This document shows, one piece after another, positions 1-10,682 of a stretch of 64,000 nt of DNA (positions are counted from its first letter, which is position 1; every line of letters begins with the position of its first letter). The notes under the pieces are model-generated. The model saw nothing but the letters and a program-made list of their open reading frames with translations, was not told where the DNA came from and searched no databases. The DNA comes from Kocuria massiliensis. Lineage in GTDB: Bacteria > Actinomycetota > Actinomycetes > Actinomycetales > Micrococcaceae. The stretch covers positions 124,001-188,000 of the forward strand of contig NZ_LT835160.1 in the NCBI RefSeq assembly GCF_900169715.1, read 5' to 3'. The translations under genes were made by a program, and so were the position numbers.

Positions 1-801
1 CGCACCCACCGGCTCGTTGATCGAGGTTGAGTCCATGGGGTCATAGCCGCCGATGATCTCGTGCAGGACCGCAGAGTCACGCACCGAGCGGCTGACAGGT
101 CCCACCTGGTCCAGCGACGAAGCCATCGCGATGACGCCGTACCGAGACACGGAACCGTACGTGGGCTTAACACCGACGGAACCCGTCACGGCAGCGGGCT
201 GACGGATGGATCCGCCCGTATCCGTGCCGAGGGCGAGCGGAGCTTGGAAGGCCGTGACGGCCGCGGCAGAGCCGCCCCCGGAGCCACCGGGAATCCGGTC
301 CAAGTCCCAGGGATTACGAGTCACGCCAAAGGCGGAATGCTCGGTCGAGGATCCCATGGCAAATTCATCGAGGTTAGTTTTGCCCAGAATCGGCAGGCGC
401 GCCTCACGAATTTTCTGCACCACGGTGCCGTCGTAAGGGCTCATCCAGCCTTCGAGCATCCGAGAGGCCGCCGTGGTCGGCTGCCCCTTGGTCACGATGA
501 GGTCCTTGACCGCGATCGGGACTCCCGCCATGGGCGGCAGATCCTTGCCTGCGGCACGGTCGGCGTCCACCTGACGCGCGGTTTCGAGGGCTTCTTCGCC
601 GCTGACGTTCAAGAACGCGTTCAGTCCGGTCTTGCCCTGGGAACGGTCCTCTTCGGAGACCGGGGTGCCTTCAGTGGCGGCGATCCGGTCCAGATGCGCC
701 TGGGTCAGTTCGACCGAGGTGATCTCGCCGGCGGCCAATTTTTCGGCGGCCTCGGAGGCCGTCAAGGTGATGAGTTCTTGGTTCTTCACGGTGTGGTTCA
801 C
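1..801 (-). CDS. gatA: Aspartyl/glutamyl-tRNA amidotransferase subunit A (partial, N-terminal 267 codons)
   Basis: Catalytic amidase subunit of GatCAB, which converts Glu-tRNA(Gln) and/or Asp-tRNA(Asn) to the cognate aminoacyl-tRNA in the cytoplasm. Reading the minus strand from a GTG at 801 gives the amidase-signature features: the catalytic Lys in AVKDLI (about residue 99), the glycine/serine stretch [12 protein letters not shown] (about 170-181, cis-Ser) and [11 protein letters not shown] (nucleophilic Ser about 198). The start lies 4 bases past the gatC stop (806-808), so the two are co-transcribed and probably coupled. The family is about 500 residues; the C-terminal half runs off the left edge. 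No ATG precedes the conserved region, so GTG is the only sensible start. Confidence 0.95.
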   Translation of the reverse strand, partial: MNHTVKNQELITLTASEAAEKLAAGEITSVELTQAHLDRIAATEGTPVSEEDRSQGKTGLNAFLNVSGEEALETARQVDADRAAGKDLPPMAGVPIAVKDLIVTKGQPTTAASRMLEGWMSPYDGTVVQKIREARLPILGKTNLDEFAMGSSTEHSAFGVTRNPWDLDRIPGGSGGGSAAAVTAFQAPLALGTDTGGSIRQPAAVTGSVGVKPTYGSVSRYGVIAMASSLDQVGPVSRSVRDSAVLHEIIGGYDPMDSTSINEPVGA

Positions 802-805
802 GCCC

Positions 806-1102
806 CTAGTCTTCGTTCAGGATGGCCGGGACCTTGAACTGTCCGTCCTCGGCATCGGGCGCATTGAGCAGCGCTTCGTCGTTCGTCAGTGTCTCGCCTA
901 CGACGTCGTCGCGGAAAGCGTTGGACAACGGGAGCGGGTGCGAGGTCGGAGGAACATCCTCGATGGGCGCCTCCTGCACCGATTGCACCGCATTGACGAT
1001 CACATCGAGTTCGGCGGCCATGGAGTCAAGCTCCTGGTCGTCCATCTCGATGTGAGCCAGGGACGCAAGGTGCGCGACCTGGTCACGAGATATGGCAGTC
1101 AT
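806..1102 (-). CDS. gatC: Aspartyl/glutamyl-tRNA amidotransferase subunit C
   Basis: Small 98-residue subunit that stabilises GatA in the tRNA-dependent amidotransferase. The sequence has the family's N-terminal pattern ([16 protein letters not shown]) and the C-terminal [12 protein letters not shown] motif. The ATG at 1102 is preceded by AGGAG at a normal distance; a longer in-frame extension to 1255 has no ribosome site and exceeds the usual family length of 95-100. It precedes gatA directly in one operon; gatB is expected beyond the window edge, as is common in Actinobacteria. Confidence 0.93.
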   Translation of the reverse strand: MTAISRDQVAHLASLAHIEMDDQELDSMAAELDVIVNAVQSVQEAPIEDVPPTSHPLPLSNAFRDDVVGETLTNDEALLNAPDAEDGQFKVPAILNED

Positions 1103-1283
1103 GAATTCTCCTGCTCGATTGGCGCTGGGACGAGTTGACGTGTACGTCGTGCCGACGCCACCCGATGGGGTGCGCGGCGTCCATCTCAGTCTAGTCACGG
1201 CGCGAGCGACCCTAAAATGCCGCAGGACGTGCGGCTCAGCGCCATGGGCGAACACGGGACCTCGAGTACCCCAGGGAAATACA

Positions 1284-1320
1284 AAAGTGCCCCGGCCTGC
1301 GATGCAGGACGGGGCACTTT
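1284..1320 (-). terminator. Rho-independent terminator of the Rpf-LysM gene
   Basis: A perfect 10-bp stem (AAAGTGCCCC / GGGGCACTTT) with a 17-base loop sits about 50 bases beyond the stop at 1370. Reading the minus strand, the stem is followed by TTTTGTATTT, a reasonable U tract. Confidence 0.85.
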
Positions 1321-1369
1321 CGATGAAGATGACATCCGATCGTCGTTCAGACGATCGCGATCACCGAAC

Positions 1370-2083
1370 TTACGCGGCGGGGATCTCGAGGACCTGGCCG
1401 GGGAAGATCAGCGTGGGGTCGGAAACCACCGAGGTGTTAGCGGCGGCCAGGGTCTGCCAATCGATGCCGTGAGCGGCAGCGATCTTGACCATGGTGTCAC
1501 CGGCAACAACGGTGTAGGAACCAGCCGAAGCGGTCTGAGCCGGGGCGGCAGCCTGGGTCTCAACCGGAGCCTGGTAGGTCTCCTGGACGGGAGCCTGCTG
1601 AACCGGAGCCTGCTCGACCGGAGCCTGCTGGACCTCGGGCTGAGCCGGAGCCTGCTGCTCCTGAGCCGGTGCCTGGTAGGTCTGGGTCTCCTGAGCCTGC
1701 GGGGCAGCCTGCTCGGTCGAAGCGGCGGTCGAACCGGTGTTGCCGGTACCACCCTTCTGGGAGCAGACGGGCCAGGCGCCGGCACCCTGCTCAGCATAGA
1801 CGCGCTCGGCAACCTGGATCTGCTCTGCCTTGGAAGCATTCTGCGGGTCGCCCTGACCGCCGAAGGAGGACCAGGTGCTCGGAGTGAACTGCAGGCCACC
1901 CGAGAATCCGTTACCGGTGTTGGTGGACCAGTTTCCGCCGGACTCGCACTCGGCGACGGCATCCCAGTTGAGGCTATCTGCGTTTGCGGGAGCGGTAGCC
2001 AACGCGCCGGCGGCTGCACCACCGATCACGAGAGCGGCAGCACCGCGGCGGGCATTACGTCGGAAAGTGGAAGTAGTGTTCAC
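1370..2083 (-). CDS. Secreted resuscitation-promoting-factor-type transglycosylase with C-terminal LysM
   Basis: Exported peptidoglycan hydrolase, 237 residues. Order: a twin-arginine-like basic start (RRNARRG) and hydrophobic stretch ending at PANA; an Rpf/transglycosylase-like domain (about 35-110) with [13 protein letters not shown] containing the catalytic Glu and the [10 protein letters not shown] motif; a Gln/Ala/Pro-rich linker with repeated QAPV units (about 120-190); and one LysM domain ([18 protein letters not shown] ... GQVLEIP) that binds glycan chains. The start is a GTG at 2083 with AGGAG five bases upstream; an ATG at 2116 lacks a ribosome site. The family cleaves the glycan backbone and promotes growth restart. 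It is monocistronic, with a long structured leader upstream and its own terminator downstream. Confidence 0.92.
   Translation of the reverse strand: MNTTSTFRRNARRGAAALVIGGAAAGALATAPANADSLNWDAVAECESGGNWSTNTGNGFSGGLQFTPSTWSSFGGQGDPQNASKAEQIQVAERVYAEQGAGAWPVCSQKGGTGNTGSTAASTEQAAPQAQETQTYQAPAQEQQAPAQPEVQQAPVEQAPVQQAPVQETYQAPVETQAAAPAQTASAGSYTVVAGDTMVKIAAAHGIDWQTLAAANTSVVSDPTLIFPGQVLEIPAA
1549..1690. repeat. Short imperfect repeats coding for the QAP-rich linker
   Basis: The DNA shows repeated units around GGAGCCTGCT (for example near 1570, 1590, 1605, 1620 and 1650), spaced by multiples of three, encoding QAPV/QAPA on the minus strand. This is low-complexity coding sequence of a wall-spanning linker and likely varies in copy number between strains. 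Confidence 0.7.
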
Positions 2084-2109
2084 GATGCTCCTGAGGCCAC
2101 CTAACGCTC

Positions 2110-2280
2110 CATCCATCCCTGGACTTCGCCGCGCCGTCGTCTACCTATGTGATGTTTAGGTCAAGTTTCAGGTGTCTGCCTTGTAGACGACGTCCGGTGT
2201 ACGGCAGCACCCAGCATTGTTCTGTGGTTGACCCCCGCGTACTCGCGTGAGGCCAAGAGCCACCTCTCGGTGGCGAGCTG
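2110..2280 (-). promoter_or_regulatory. Structured 5' leader of the Rpf-LysM gene, candidate ydaO-type (c-di-AMP) riboswitch
   Basis: The leader is long and rich in pairing. On the minus strand it has a 6-bp hairpin with a GAGA loop (2259-2274), a GCGGGGGTC segment (around 2231-2238) followed by CAGAACAATGCTGGGTGC, and near its 3' end a perfect 10-bp inverted repeat CGTCGTCTAC / GTAGACGACG (2183-2192 with 2135-2144). The GCGGGGG...GGGTGC order resembles what I recall of the ydaO c-di-AMP aptamer, which is known to precede rpf and other cell-wall hydrolase genes in Actinobacteria. The full consensus was not verified; it could be another cis-regulatory RNA. Confidence 0.45.
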
Positions 2281-2484
2281 TTTATAACGATACAGTAACG
2301 ATTTTGAAGTTCGCAACCAATTTTTTGATGGATGCGTCACTTTTTTCGTGTCGCTTGCGGTTTGATCACGAATTGATCACCTCAAGCACGCGTGCCAGCC
2401 TATGGGGGCCGCAGGGGCTACGCAAGCCCCCACACCATGGGCTAAATCACAACGTTGTGACCTTTTCGAGACTGTTTCGTGACC
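2281..2484 (-). promoter_or_regulatory. Promoter/operator region between ligA and the Rpf-LysM gene, with direct repeats
   Basis: No gene is visible from 2084 to 2484. This upstream half is AT-richer than its surroundings. It holds GTTACTGTATCGTTAT (GTTAC/GTTAT half-sites 11 bases apart, about 2284-2299), two TTGATCAC copies at 2362-2369 and 2373-2380 (11-base period), a 14-bp palindrome TCACAACGTTGTGA at 2447-2460, and GTGACC at 2457-2462 and 2479-2484 (22-base period). Helical-phase half-sites suggest a response-regulator operator; MtrA, which controls rpf genes in other Actinobacteria with GTCAC/GTTAC-like sites, is the obvious candidate, by inference only. A G/C-rich hairpin at about 2404-2432 may end ligA transcription. 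Confidence 0.5.
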
Positions 2485-4797
<2,313 letters not shown>

Positions 4798-5874
4798 CTA
4801 TTTTTCCTCAGATCCGTTCAGTGGCAGTTGCTCGTCCGGAGCCAAGGGACCATCCGGGTTTCCGCCCGTCTTCTGAGGATCGTGGAGATCATTGTTATGC
4901 CAACTATCAAGGTCGATGACGCCCTCTTCGGCCTCGTCCTGATGGATCCCGTCGGTGTCGCCGTCGCACCCGTGGTTGACGCAGGAACCCGCAACGACGG
5001 CGTCGGCCACGATCACGGAAATGTTGTCACGACCGCCCGAGCGGATCGCCGCGGCTTGCAGGACGTCGGCGGCGTCCTTGGGGTGGGTCACCGTGGAGAG
5101 AACCCGTGCCATGTACTCATTGGAGAGTTCCCCAGAAAGCCCATCGGAGCACATCATCAGACGATCGCCTTCTTTCGCGGGAATGACCCAGAAATCCGGT
5201 TCCCAATAGTTCCCGGTACCGAGAGCGCGGGTAATGACATTACGACGCGGGTGGGTCAAGGCTTCCAGGGCGGTGATCTGTCCGGTATCGACGAGATACT
5301 GCACCTCGGAGTGATCCACCGTGATTTGTTCGAGGCTGACCCCCTCGATGGGCGTCTGGGAAACCGACGTCGGCTGCTCACTGATCGGCTGATCGGTGTC
5401 TCGGCGGAGCCGGTAGGTCCGCGAATCACCCACGTTAAAGATGATCCACATGTTCTGGCCGCCGATCGAAACGAGCCAGGACCCGGTCAGCGTGGTGCCA
5501 GCCCGCATCGCGGCGGCGGACTTGATGGATTCGTCGGCCTCACCGATCACGGCCTTCACATCGTTGAGGATCTCCATGATCTTGGCGTTCAAGTTGGAGT
5601 TCGCCTTACGACGCCGCTTGAAAATTCCGCGCGAATCATCGGGGTGGTCCCCTGGAGAGTCGACCTCGAAATGAGATTGAGCGAAGACCTCTGAATTGGC
5701 CAGGGTATTCACGCACATGGCGCTGGCGACTTCTCCGGCCTCATGACCACCCATGCCGTCGGCAACCGCGCACAAGTTCCCCTTGGAGATCAGAGAGTCC
5801 TCGTTATTAGAACGGTGGTTACCGCGGTTCGTCGTCGCGCCAATGCACGTGGCTAGGTCGAGTGATTCGGTCAT
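4798..5874 (-). CDS. PP2C-family serine/threonine protein phosphatase
   Basis: Soluble metal-dependent phosphatase of 358 residues. The family motifs are present: NRGNHRSNNEDS, AVADGMGGHEAG (metal-binding Asp about 39), FNVGDSRTYRL, MMCSDGLSGELS and GGRDNISVIV. Actinobacterial PstP has the same core but also a membrane helix and sits with ftsW/rodA and pknAB; this protein has no membrane segment and instead an acidic C-terminal tail of about 80 residues, so it is a separate paralogue. Its ATG overlaps the cyclase stop by four bases (ATGA), implying coupled translation and a joint signalling role. The substrate is unknown. Confidence 0.9.
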   Translation of the reverse strand: MTESLDLATCIGATTNRGNHRSNNEDSLISKGNLCAVADGMGGHEAGEVASAMCVNTLANSEVFAQSHFEVDSPGDHPDDSRGIFKRRRKANSNLNAKIMEILNDVKAVIGEADESIKSAAAMRAGTTLTGSWLVSIGGQNMWIIFNVGDSRTYRLRRDTDQPISEQPTSVSQTPIEGVSLEQITVDHSEVQYLVDTGQITALEALTHPRRNVITRALGTGNYWEPDFWVIPAKEGDRLMMCSDGLSGELSNEYMARVLSTVTHPKDAADVLQAAAIRSGGRDNISVIVADAVVAGSCVNHGCDGDTDGIHQDEAEEGVIDLDSWHNNDLHDPQKTGGNPDGPLAPDEQLPLNGSEEK

Positions 5875-7052
5875 TCGAAGTCAATCTCCAATTCTGTTCC
5901 CACGCCCGAAGCCAAAGCCACAGGCTGCACCTCTCCGAAACCACGAACGTTGCGAACCCCCTGGGGGTGCACCACAAACCGTTCGTCGCCCTCGAGGACG
6001 CGGGCAGTTGATGAGTCAGTCAGAACGGAGCCGGGTTCGGCGAGCGCCACCAGCCGCGAGGCAAGGTTGACGGTCGGGCCGTACACATCTCCAAGTCTGG
6101 GCAGGATTCTGCCCCACACAAACGCTACACGTGCTTCGGGAAGGTTGGGATCTTCGCGGATGATCTGGGAAAGCGTGAGAGAGATCCGGGCCGCCGCCTC
6201 GGGCGACTCCGTCATGAAAAGTATTTCGTCGCCGACCGTCTTGACGATGCGTCCACCGCCCACCGCCACAACCTCGGCGCATTTTTGCTCGAAGTGCTGT
6301 ACCAAGCTCGCGAGCGTTTTCTCGCTCATCTGACGCGAGAGGGACGTGAACGAAACGAGGTCGGCGAATCCGATTCCTCGAACCAGCGGCAATGCCTTGT
6401 AATCCATGGCATCTTCTTCGTCGCCGACCACAGATTTCTCGGCCTTGAGAGCCAGCCGGATGACCGCGGCGTTGAGCTGGCGCCGGTAGCCGTAGCGAAT
6501 GAGGTCTTCGAGCTCGTTGAGCAGTTCCGGGAGAACGTTGAGCAGCTCTCGACGGGCCTCGGCGTCGTTCATGCCCTGATGGGCGACCATATCCTCGACG
6601 AAGGCCTCAACCTGCCACGCCACCATGCGGTCCATCATCTGCCCGACCGAACGGACGATCGACAGCACACCGTCCTCGGTAACGTGACCGCTACGCACCA
6701 TGGCCGAAACGGTTCCCAACGCTTCGGAATCGGCGCCGGTGAAATAAACGTCCTCTTCCTTGAGATTAGGCATCCCCAAGGCACGCCAGATTTTTCGGGC
6801 GGAGAGAAGGGAAATATCGCCGGCATGTGCGGCTTCGCGACGATTCATCCAACGGTTTTCACCGAGAAGTACACGCTCCAAGGCGCCTACAGCGGCCTTA
6901 GCGTCGTCCGACTTATACAAGTTCGACTGTGCAGGATTGTGCAGATTAAGCGCGCTCGTCTGCGGGCCGGTATAAACCGGTTTGCCCTCTGGTTCGTCCT
7001 GCGGCACTGGCGTGCTCCACCTTTCTCGGCGTTGCTTCAACTTCGGTTCCAT
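5871..7052 (-). CDS. Class III adenylate cyclase with N-terminal regulatory domain (Rv1264-like)
   Basis: Predicted soluble enzyme making cAMP from ATP, 393 residues. The C-terminal catalytic domain (about 220-380) has metal-binding Asp in GFADLVSFT (about 230) and VGDEILF (about 272), the adenine-selecting Lys in GGRIVKTVGDE and Asp in LGDVYGPTVN, and the transition-state Asn/Arg in VNLASRL (about 327). The N-terminal half (about 45-200) is all-helical and resembles the autoinhibitory pH-sensing domain of Mycobacterium tuberculosis Rv1264, also about 397 residues long. There is no membrane segment. It overlaps the downstream PP2C gene by four bases. The start ATG at 7052 lacks a clear ribosome site; a TAGCGC six bases upstream may be a poor leaderless -10. 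Confidence 0.88.
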   Translation of the reverse strand: MEPKLKQRRERWSTPVPQDEPEGKPVYTGPQTSALNLHNPAQSNLYKSDDAKAAVGALERVLLGENRWMNRREAAHAGDISLLSARKIWRALGMPNLKEEDVYFTGADSEALGTVSAMVRSGHVTEDGVLSIVRSVGQMMDRMVAWQVEAFVEDMVAHQGMNDAEARRELLNVLPELLNELEDLIRYGYRRQLNAAVIRLALKAEKSVVGDEEDAMDYKALPLVRGIGFADLVSFTSLSRQMSEKTLASLVQHFEQKCAEVVAVGGGRIVKTVGDEILFMTESPEAAARISLTLSQIIREDPNLPEARVAFVWGRILPRLGDVYGPTVNLASRLVALAEPGSVLTDSSTARVLEGDERFVVHPQGVRNVRGFGEVQPVALASGVGTELEIDFE

Positions 7053-7131
7053 GCCCGGGCGCTACGCGCACGTAGACCGGCAGGGATCCGCCTACCTCAT
7101 GCTACAGATCACAGCGCTCGGGTCGGTAGCG

Positions 7132-7626
7132 TCAGTAGGTTTGCCCCTGCCAACGCAGGGACTGGACACAGCGTACGTGAGCCTCATGACAAAGTTCTGA
7201 GAACTGGCCGGGGTCCTTCTGGCAGGTCAGCTCGTAGGTCTGACCCATGGCCGAGATGCGAATGGTCCCGCACCCGGTCAATTTGCCCTTGCCTCGGGGG
7301 CCCACGACGCCGGCGACCGTCTCTAACGGAATGGTGACAGCTCCTCGGCCTCCCCAACCGCGCAGTACCACGATTCGACGGCTGGTCAATGCGTATCCCG
7401 TGGTCGCCCACTTCAGGAGGCGTGCGATGGCGTAGATCAGGGCCGCGATCAGGATGATCGGTGCGACGGCGGACCATCCCGGATGAGCCCCCGTAATCAC
7501 CTGCGTCATATTCGCCAGAAAGATTGCCGCCAAGAGGACCAATGCGGGCTTCAGCAATTTGAGCGGATGAGGCCGGTTACAAGTGATGACGTGCTCGCCG
7601 GCGTCCAGTTTTCCCCGATACTTCAC
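7132..7626 (-). CDS. PH-domain (bPH2-type) membrane protein
   Basis: Small protein of 164 residues with two adjacent transmembrane segments near the N-terminus (about 24-42 and 50-68) followed by a bacterial PH-like domain (GYALTSRRIVVLRG ... VTIPLETVAGVVGP). Such proteins are membrane-anchored and their ligands are unknown. Its ATG overlaps the birA stop by four bases, so it is translationally coupled to birA; this birA-PH order is common in Actinobacteria, without a proven functional link. Confidence 0.85.
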   Translation of the reverse strand: MKYRGKLDAGEHVITCNRPHPLKLLKPALVLLAAIFLANMTQVITGAHPGWSAVAPIILIAALIYAIARLLKWATTGYALTSRRIVVLRGWGGRGAVTIPLETVAGVVGPRGKGKLTGCGTIRISAMGQTYELTCQKDPGQFSELCHEAHVRCVQSLRWQGQTY

Positions 7627-8522
7627 CGGGAATCACCGTCCGACCAGCTGCCGCTTTCCGGCCGTAAGTGGACGACGTCGCCCACGCTCACCGTCACGGT
7701 GTCTCCGGCGTCCGGACGCACCAGGAGGGATCCGTCGTCGGCAATTCCCACGGCCATCCCCACGAGCGGGGGTTCGGGTTCCACGCGTTCAACTCGAACC
7801 CGTCGTCCTAGAGTGTCGAGATTCTGACGCACCTGGTCTAGCAAGGACGGAAGGCCGCCTACGGCCAGGCTCGGATCGCCCCCTGCTTCCCCAAAGGCGG
7901 TCACCATTCGGCGGAATTCGGCGATGACACGAATCAGGATCTCGGTCCGATCCACCGTTCCACCGCACTCCGTCGCGAGACTCGTCGCGGACTCGAAGGG
8001 AAGCTCGTCGGCGTCGATATTGACGTTAATGCCGACGCCGACCACAACGTTCAACGTGGTGGAATCCACCGGAACCACGCGAGCCAGAATTCCCGCGATC
8101 TTTTGTCCGTGGATGAGGACGTCGTTCGGCCATTTCATCGCGGCCGGCAGACCTGTCACCTCTCGCACGGCCGTCCTCGTGGCGAGAGCAAGCATCTGCG
8201 TGACCCAATGCAGGGAATCGTTGGGGATGACCGCCTCGCCCCAACGCGAAGCAACGGCAAAGGATACGACGGCCGAACTGTATCGCGGGGCGTTCCACAC
8301 GCGGTCCCGGCGTCCGTGCCCGGATACCTGATGCTCGGTCAGGAGGGCCGTGAGGTGCTCGACCGTCTGACCCGAGGCCCAGCGTCGGGCACATTCATCG
8401 TTAGTCGAATCAATCTCGTCCAGGAGCTCGACCGGAGCAGATCCGAGCCGTTCGTCTTGCCGCCCTCCAGGCAGGAGACGCTCGGCATCGAGCGGATCTC
8501 GAGTCGTGCTCGTCATCGACAT
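7623..8522 (-). CDS. birA: Biotin--[acetyl-CoA carboxylase] ligase
   Basis: Attaches biotin to the lysine of biotin carboxyl carrier domains. The 299-residue protein shows the adenylate-binding motif region SGHGRRDRVWN, the KWPNDVLI motif and KIAGILAR, then a C-terminal SH3-like domain. It lacks the N-terminal DNA-binding helix-turn-helix of E. coli BirA, so it is probably not a repressor. The start is the ATG at 8522 with GAGGAAGAAGG just upstream; the earlier in-frame ATG at 8561 has no such site and lies near the promoter. Its likely substrate, the biotinylated carboxylase alpha subunit, is encoded at 14.9-16.7 kb. Confidence 0.93.
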   Translation of the reverse strand: MSMTSTTRDPLDAERLLPGGRQDERLGSAPVELLDEIDSTNDECARRWASGQTVEHLTALLTEHQVSGHGRRDRVWNAPRYSSAVVSFAVASRWGEAVIPNDSLHWVTQMLALATRTAVREVTGLPAAMKWPNDVLIHGQKIAGILARVVPVDSTTLNVVVGVGINVNIDADELPFESATSLATECGGTVDRTEILIRVIAEFRRMVTAFGEAGGDPSLAVGGLPSLLDQVRQNLDTLGRRVRVERVEPEPPLVGMAVGIADDGSLLVRPDAGDTVTVSVGDVVHLRPESGSWSDGDSR

Positions 8523-8575
8523 GCCTTCTTCCTCATTGGCCCGGATCGTCCGAGAATTCACAGTGCCTCGTGGGT

Positions 8576-8582
8576 TAGTTTA
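8576..8582. promoter_or_regulatory. Overlapping divergent -10 elements for birA and the YciI gene
   Basis: The stretch TAGTTTA reads as TAGTTT (8576-8581) on the plus strand and TAAACT (8582-8577) on the minus strand; both fit the actinobacterial TAnnnT -10 consensus and overlap in five of six bases. One melted site could thus serve both birA and the YciI-type gene. Matching -35 boxes are weak. Confidence 0.5.
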
Positions 8583-8617
8583 GACGCGGGACCCAAACAC
8601 TACCTGGAAGGTTCGCC

Positions 8618-8902
8618 ATGACCCGTTTTGCCGTCCACTACTCATACGGACCTGAGGAGCAGCAGGCTCAACACCGCCCCGAACACCGTGCGTACTTGTC
8701 GAGCCTGCTCGAGCAAGGATCCCTCCTGGCCTCCGGCCCGTATACCGACGACGCCGCCGCCGGAGCCCTCCTCATCGTCGAGGCCGAGGACTCCGCGGCC
8801 GTTCAGACCCTCTTGGACCAGGACCCCATGATGATCCACGGCGTGGTGACCGCGCACGAGATTCGCGAATGGAACGTCGTCCTCGGATCCGTCGGCTCGT
8901 AG
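8618..8902 (+). CDS. YciI family protein
   Basis: Small 94-residue ferredoxin-fold (dimeric alpha-beta barrel) protein with the YCII pattern: N-terminal FAVHYSYG, central LASGPYTDD and C-terminal EIREWNVVLG; the conserved His and Asp thought to be functional are present. The physiological role of the family is unknown. The ATG at 8618 has GGAAGG six bases upstream. It is transcribed divergently from birA and ends 139 bases before the carboxylase beta gene. Confidence 0.85.
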   Translation: MTRFAVHYSYGPEEQQAQHRPEHRAYLSSLLEQGSLLASGPYTDDAAAGALLIVEAEDSAAVQTLLDQDPMMIHGVVTAHEIREWNVVLGSVGS

Positions 8903-9041
8903 TCACCCCCTCCGGCACGGCGCACGGACCGCGGACTGGGCGTTTGCTACCTTGGTTCAGTAGGTTTGCCCTAGCACTTTCTGCCGGCCGGTTCCGTTTT
9001 TCTGAAGGTGCCGCCCTGGACATCTCGCAGCAGAGGACATC

Positions 9042-10673
9042 ATGACCGAAGATCTCACCCGCCAAGCTTCCGCCGACGCGCAGAACGAGACGGGCCCTGA
9101 CCTGGCCACCACGGCCGGCAAGATCGCCGACTTTTACGCGCGCCGCGAGGATTCTTGGATGCCCACCGGGCCGGGGCCCGTGGAGCGCCAACATTCCCGC
9201 GGAAAGAACACCGCGCGTGAACGCATCGAGATGTTCCTGGACGAAGGCTCCTTCGTTGAATTCGACGCTCTCGTCGCACACCAGACCACCGCATTCGGGA
9301 TGGACAAGAAGCGCCCCACCGGTGATGGCTTGGTCTCGGGGTACGGCACCGTCGACGGGCGATTGGTCGCCATCTACTCGCAAGACTTCACGGTTTACGG
9401 CGGTTCCCTCTCTCAGGCCAATGGCGAAAAAATCGTCAAGGTTCAGAAATTTGCCCTGCGCAACGGCTGCCCCGTCGTCGGCATTAACGACGGCGGTGGA
9501 GCGCGCATCCAGGAGGGCGTCGCGTCCCTGGCCATGTTTGCCGATATCTTCCGCATGAACGTTCGCGCCTCGGGCGTGGTCCCGCAGATCTCGGTGATTA
9601 TGGGCCCGTGTGCGGGCGGTGCCGCATACTCCCCCGCGCTCACGGACTACGTGATCATGGTGGACAAAACCTCTCACATGTTCATCACCGGCCCGGACGT
9701 CATCAAGACCGTCACGGGTGAAGAGGTGGACATGGAAACTTTGGGTGGCGCCAACTCCCATAACTCCGTGACCGGAACGTCCCATTACCTCGCCGAAGAC
9801 GAAGAGGACGCTTTCGACTTCCTGCGCGAACTCCTGGAATTCTTGCCGTCGAATAACCTGCAAGACGGCGTCGTTCTGGACCACGACCAGGACCCCGAGG
9901 TCACCGTGGACGACACGGATTTGGACACTCTGATCCCGGATTCGGCGAACCAACCGTATGACATGCGGGCCGTCATCGAGACCGTCGTCGACGACGAGCA
10001 CTTCCTGGAGATGCAGGCCCTGTACGCCCCCAACGTCATGACGGGTTACGCCCGCGTCGAGGGCCGGACGGTGGGCATCGTCGCTAATCAGCCGATGCAA
10101 TTCGCCGGCACGTTGGACATCGCCGCTTCCGAGAAGGCCGCCCGATTTGTGCGGCACTGCGACGCCTTCAATATCCCGATCCTGACATTCGTGGATGTCC
10201 CCGGCTTCTTGCCCGGAACCGAGCAGGAATTCAATGGCATCATTCGCCGCGGCGCGAAGCTGATCTTTGCGTATGCCGAAGCGACCGTTCCGTTGATCAC
10301 CGTCATCACGCGCAAGGCCTACGGTGGTGCGTACATCGTCATGGGTTCCAAGAAACTCGGCGCGGACATCAACCTCGCATGGCCGACGGCTCAAATTGGC
10401 GTGATGGGTGCTCAGGGCGCGGTCAACATTCTGTACCGCCGCGATCTCAAGGCGGCAGAGGACAACGGCGACGACGTCGAGGCGCTGCGCCAAGAACTCA
10501 TCGAAAAATACGAGGAAGAGCTGCTTAACCCTTATCAAGCCGCCGAGCGAGGCTACGTAGACTCGGTCATCGCCCCCTCGGAAACCCGCATCAACATCAT
10601 CAAGTCGCTGCGGGCCCTCCACGACAAGCGTGCTGCCTTGCCGGCCAAGAAGCACGGCAATATCCCGCTGTAA
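9042..10673 (+). CDS. pccB: Acyl-CoA (propionyl/acetyl-CoA) carboxylase beta subunit
   Basis: Carboxyltransferase subunit, 543 residues, moving CO2 from carboxybiotin to acetyl- or propionyl-CoA to make malonyl- or methylmalonyl-CoA. It shows the crotonase-like carboxyltransferase halves: [12 protein letters not shown] and the oxyanion region [13 protein letters not shown], then [25 protein letters not shown] and [18 protein letters not shown]. Length and order match actinobacterial AccD5/PccB. GAGGACATC precedes the ATG. It is followed nine bases later by the epsilon subunit; the alpha subunit is encoded 4 kb downstream on the same strand. Substrate preference cannot be read reliably by eye. 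Confidence 0.94.
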   Translation: MTEDLTRQASADAQNETGPDLATTAGKIADFYARREDSWMPTGPGPVERQHSRGKNTARERIEMFLDEGSFVEFDALVAHQTTAFGMDKKRPTGDGLVSGYGTVDGRLVAIYSQDFTVYGGSLSQANGEKIVKVQKFALRNGCPVVGINDGGGARIQEGVASLAMFADIFRMNVRASGVVPQISVIMGPCAGGAAYSPALTDYVIMVDKTSHMFITGPDVIKTVTGEEVDMETLGGANSHNSVTGTSHYLAEDEEDAFDFLRELLEFLPSNNLQDGVVLDHDQDPEVTVDDTDLDTLIPDSANQPYDMRAVIETVVDDEHFLEMQALYAPNVMTGYARVEGRTVGIVANQPMQFAGTLDIAASEKAARFVRHCDAFNIPILTFVDVPGFLPGTEQEFNGIIRRGAKLIFAYAEATVPLITVITRKAYGGAYIVMGSKKLGADINLAWPTAQIGVMGAQGAVNILYRRDLKAAEDNGDDVEALRQELIEKYEEELLNPYQAAERGYVDSVIAPSETRINIIKSLRALHDKRAALPAKKHGNIPL

Positions 10674-10682
10674 GGGGAAGTC

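Noticed and set aside
1549-1690. Regular short repeats that might suggest a CRISPR array
   Set aside because: Units are short, imperfect, in codon phase and code for a Pro/Gln/Ala linker; there are no unique spacers.
1217-2104. Plus-strand Leu/Gly/Ser repeat frame opposite the Rpf-LysM gene
   Set aside because: Its repeats are the complement of the QAP-linker codons; the minus-strand protein has a signal peptide, Rpf and LysM domains.
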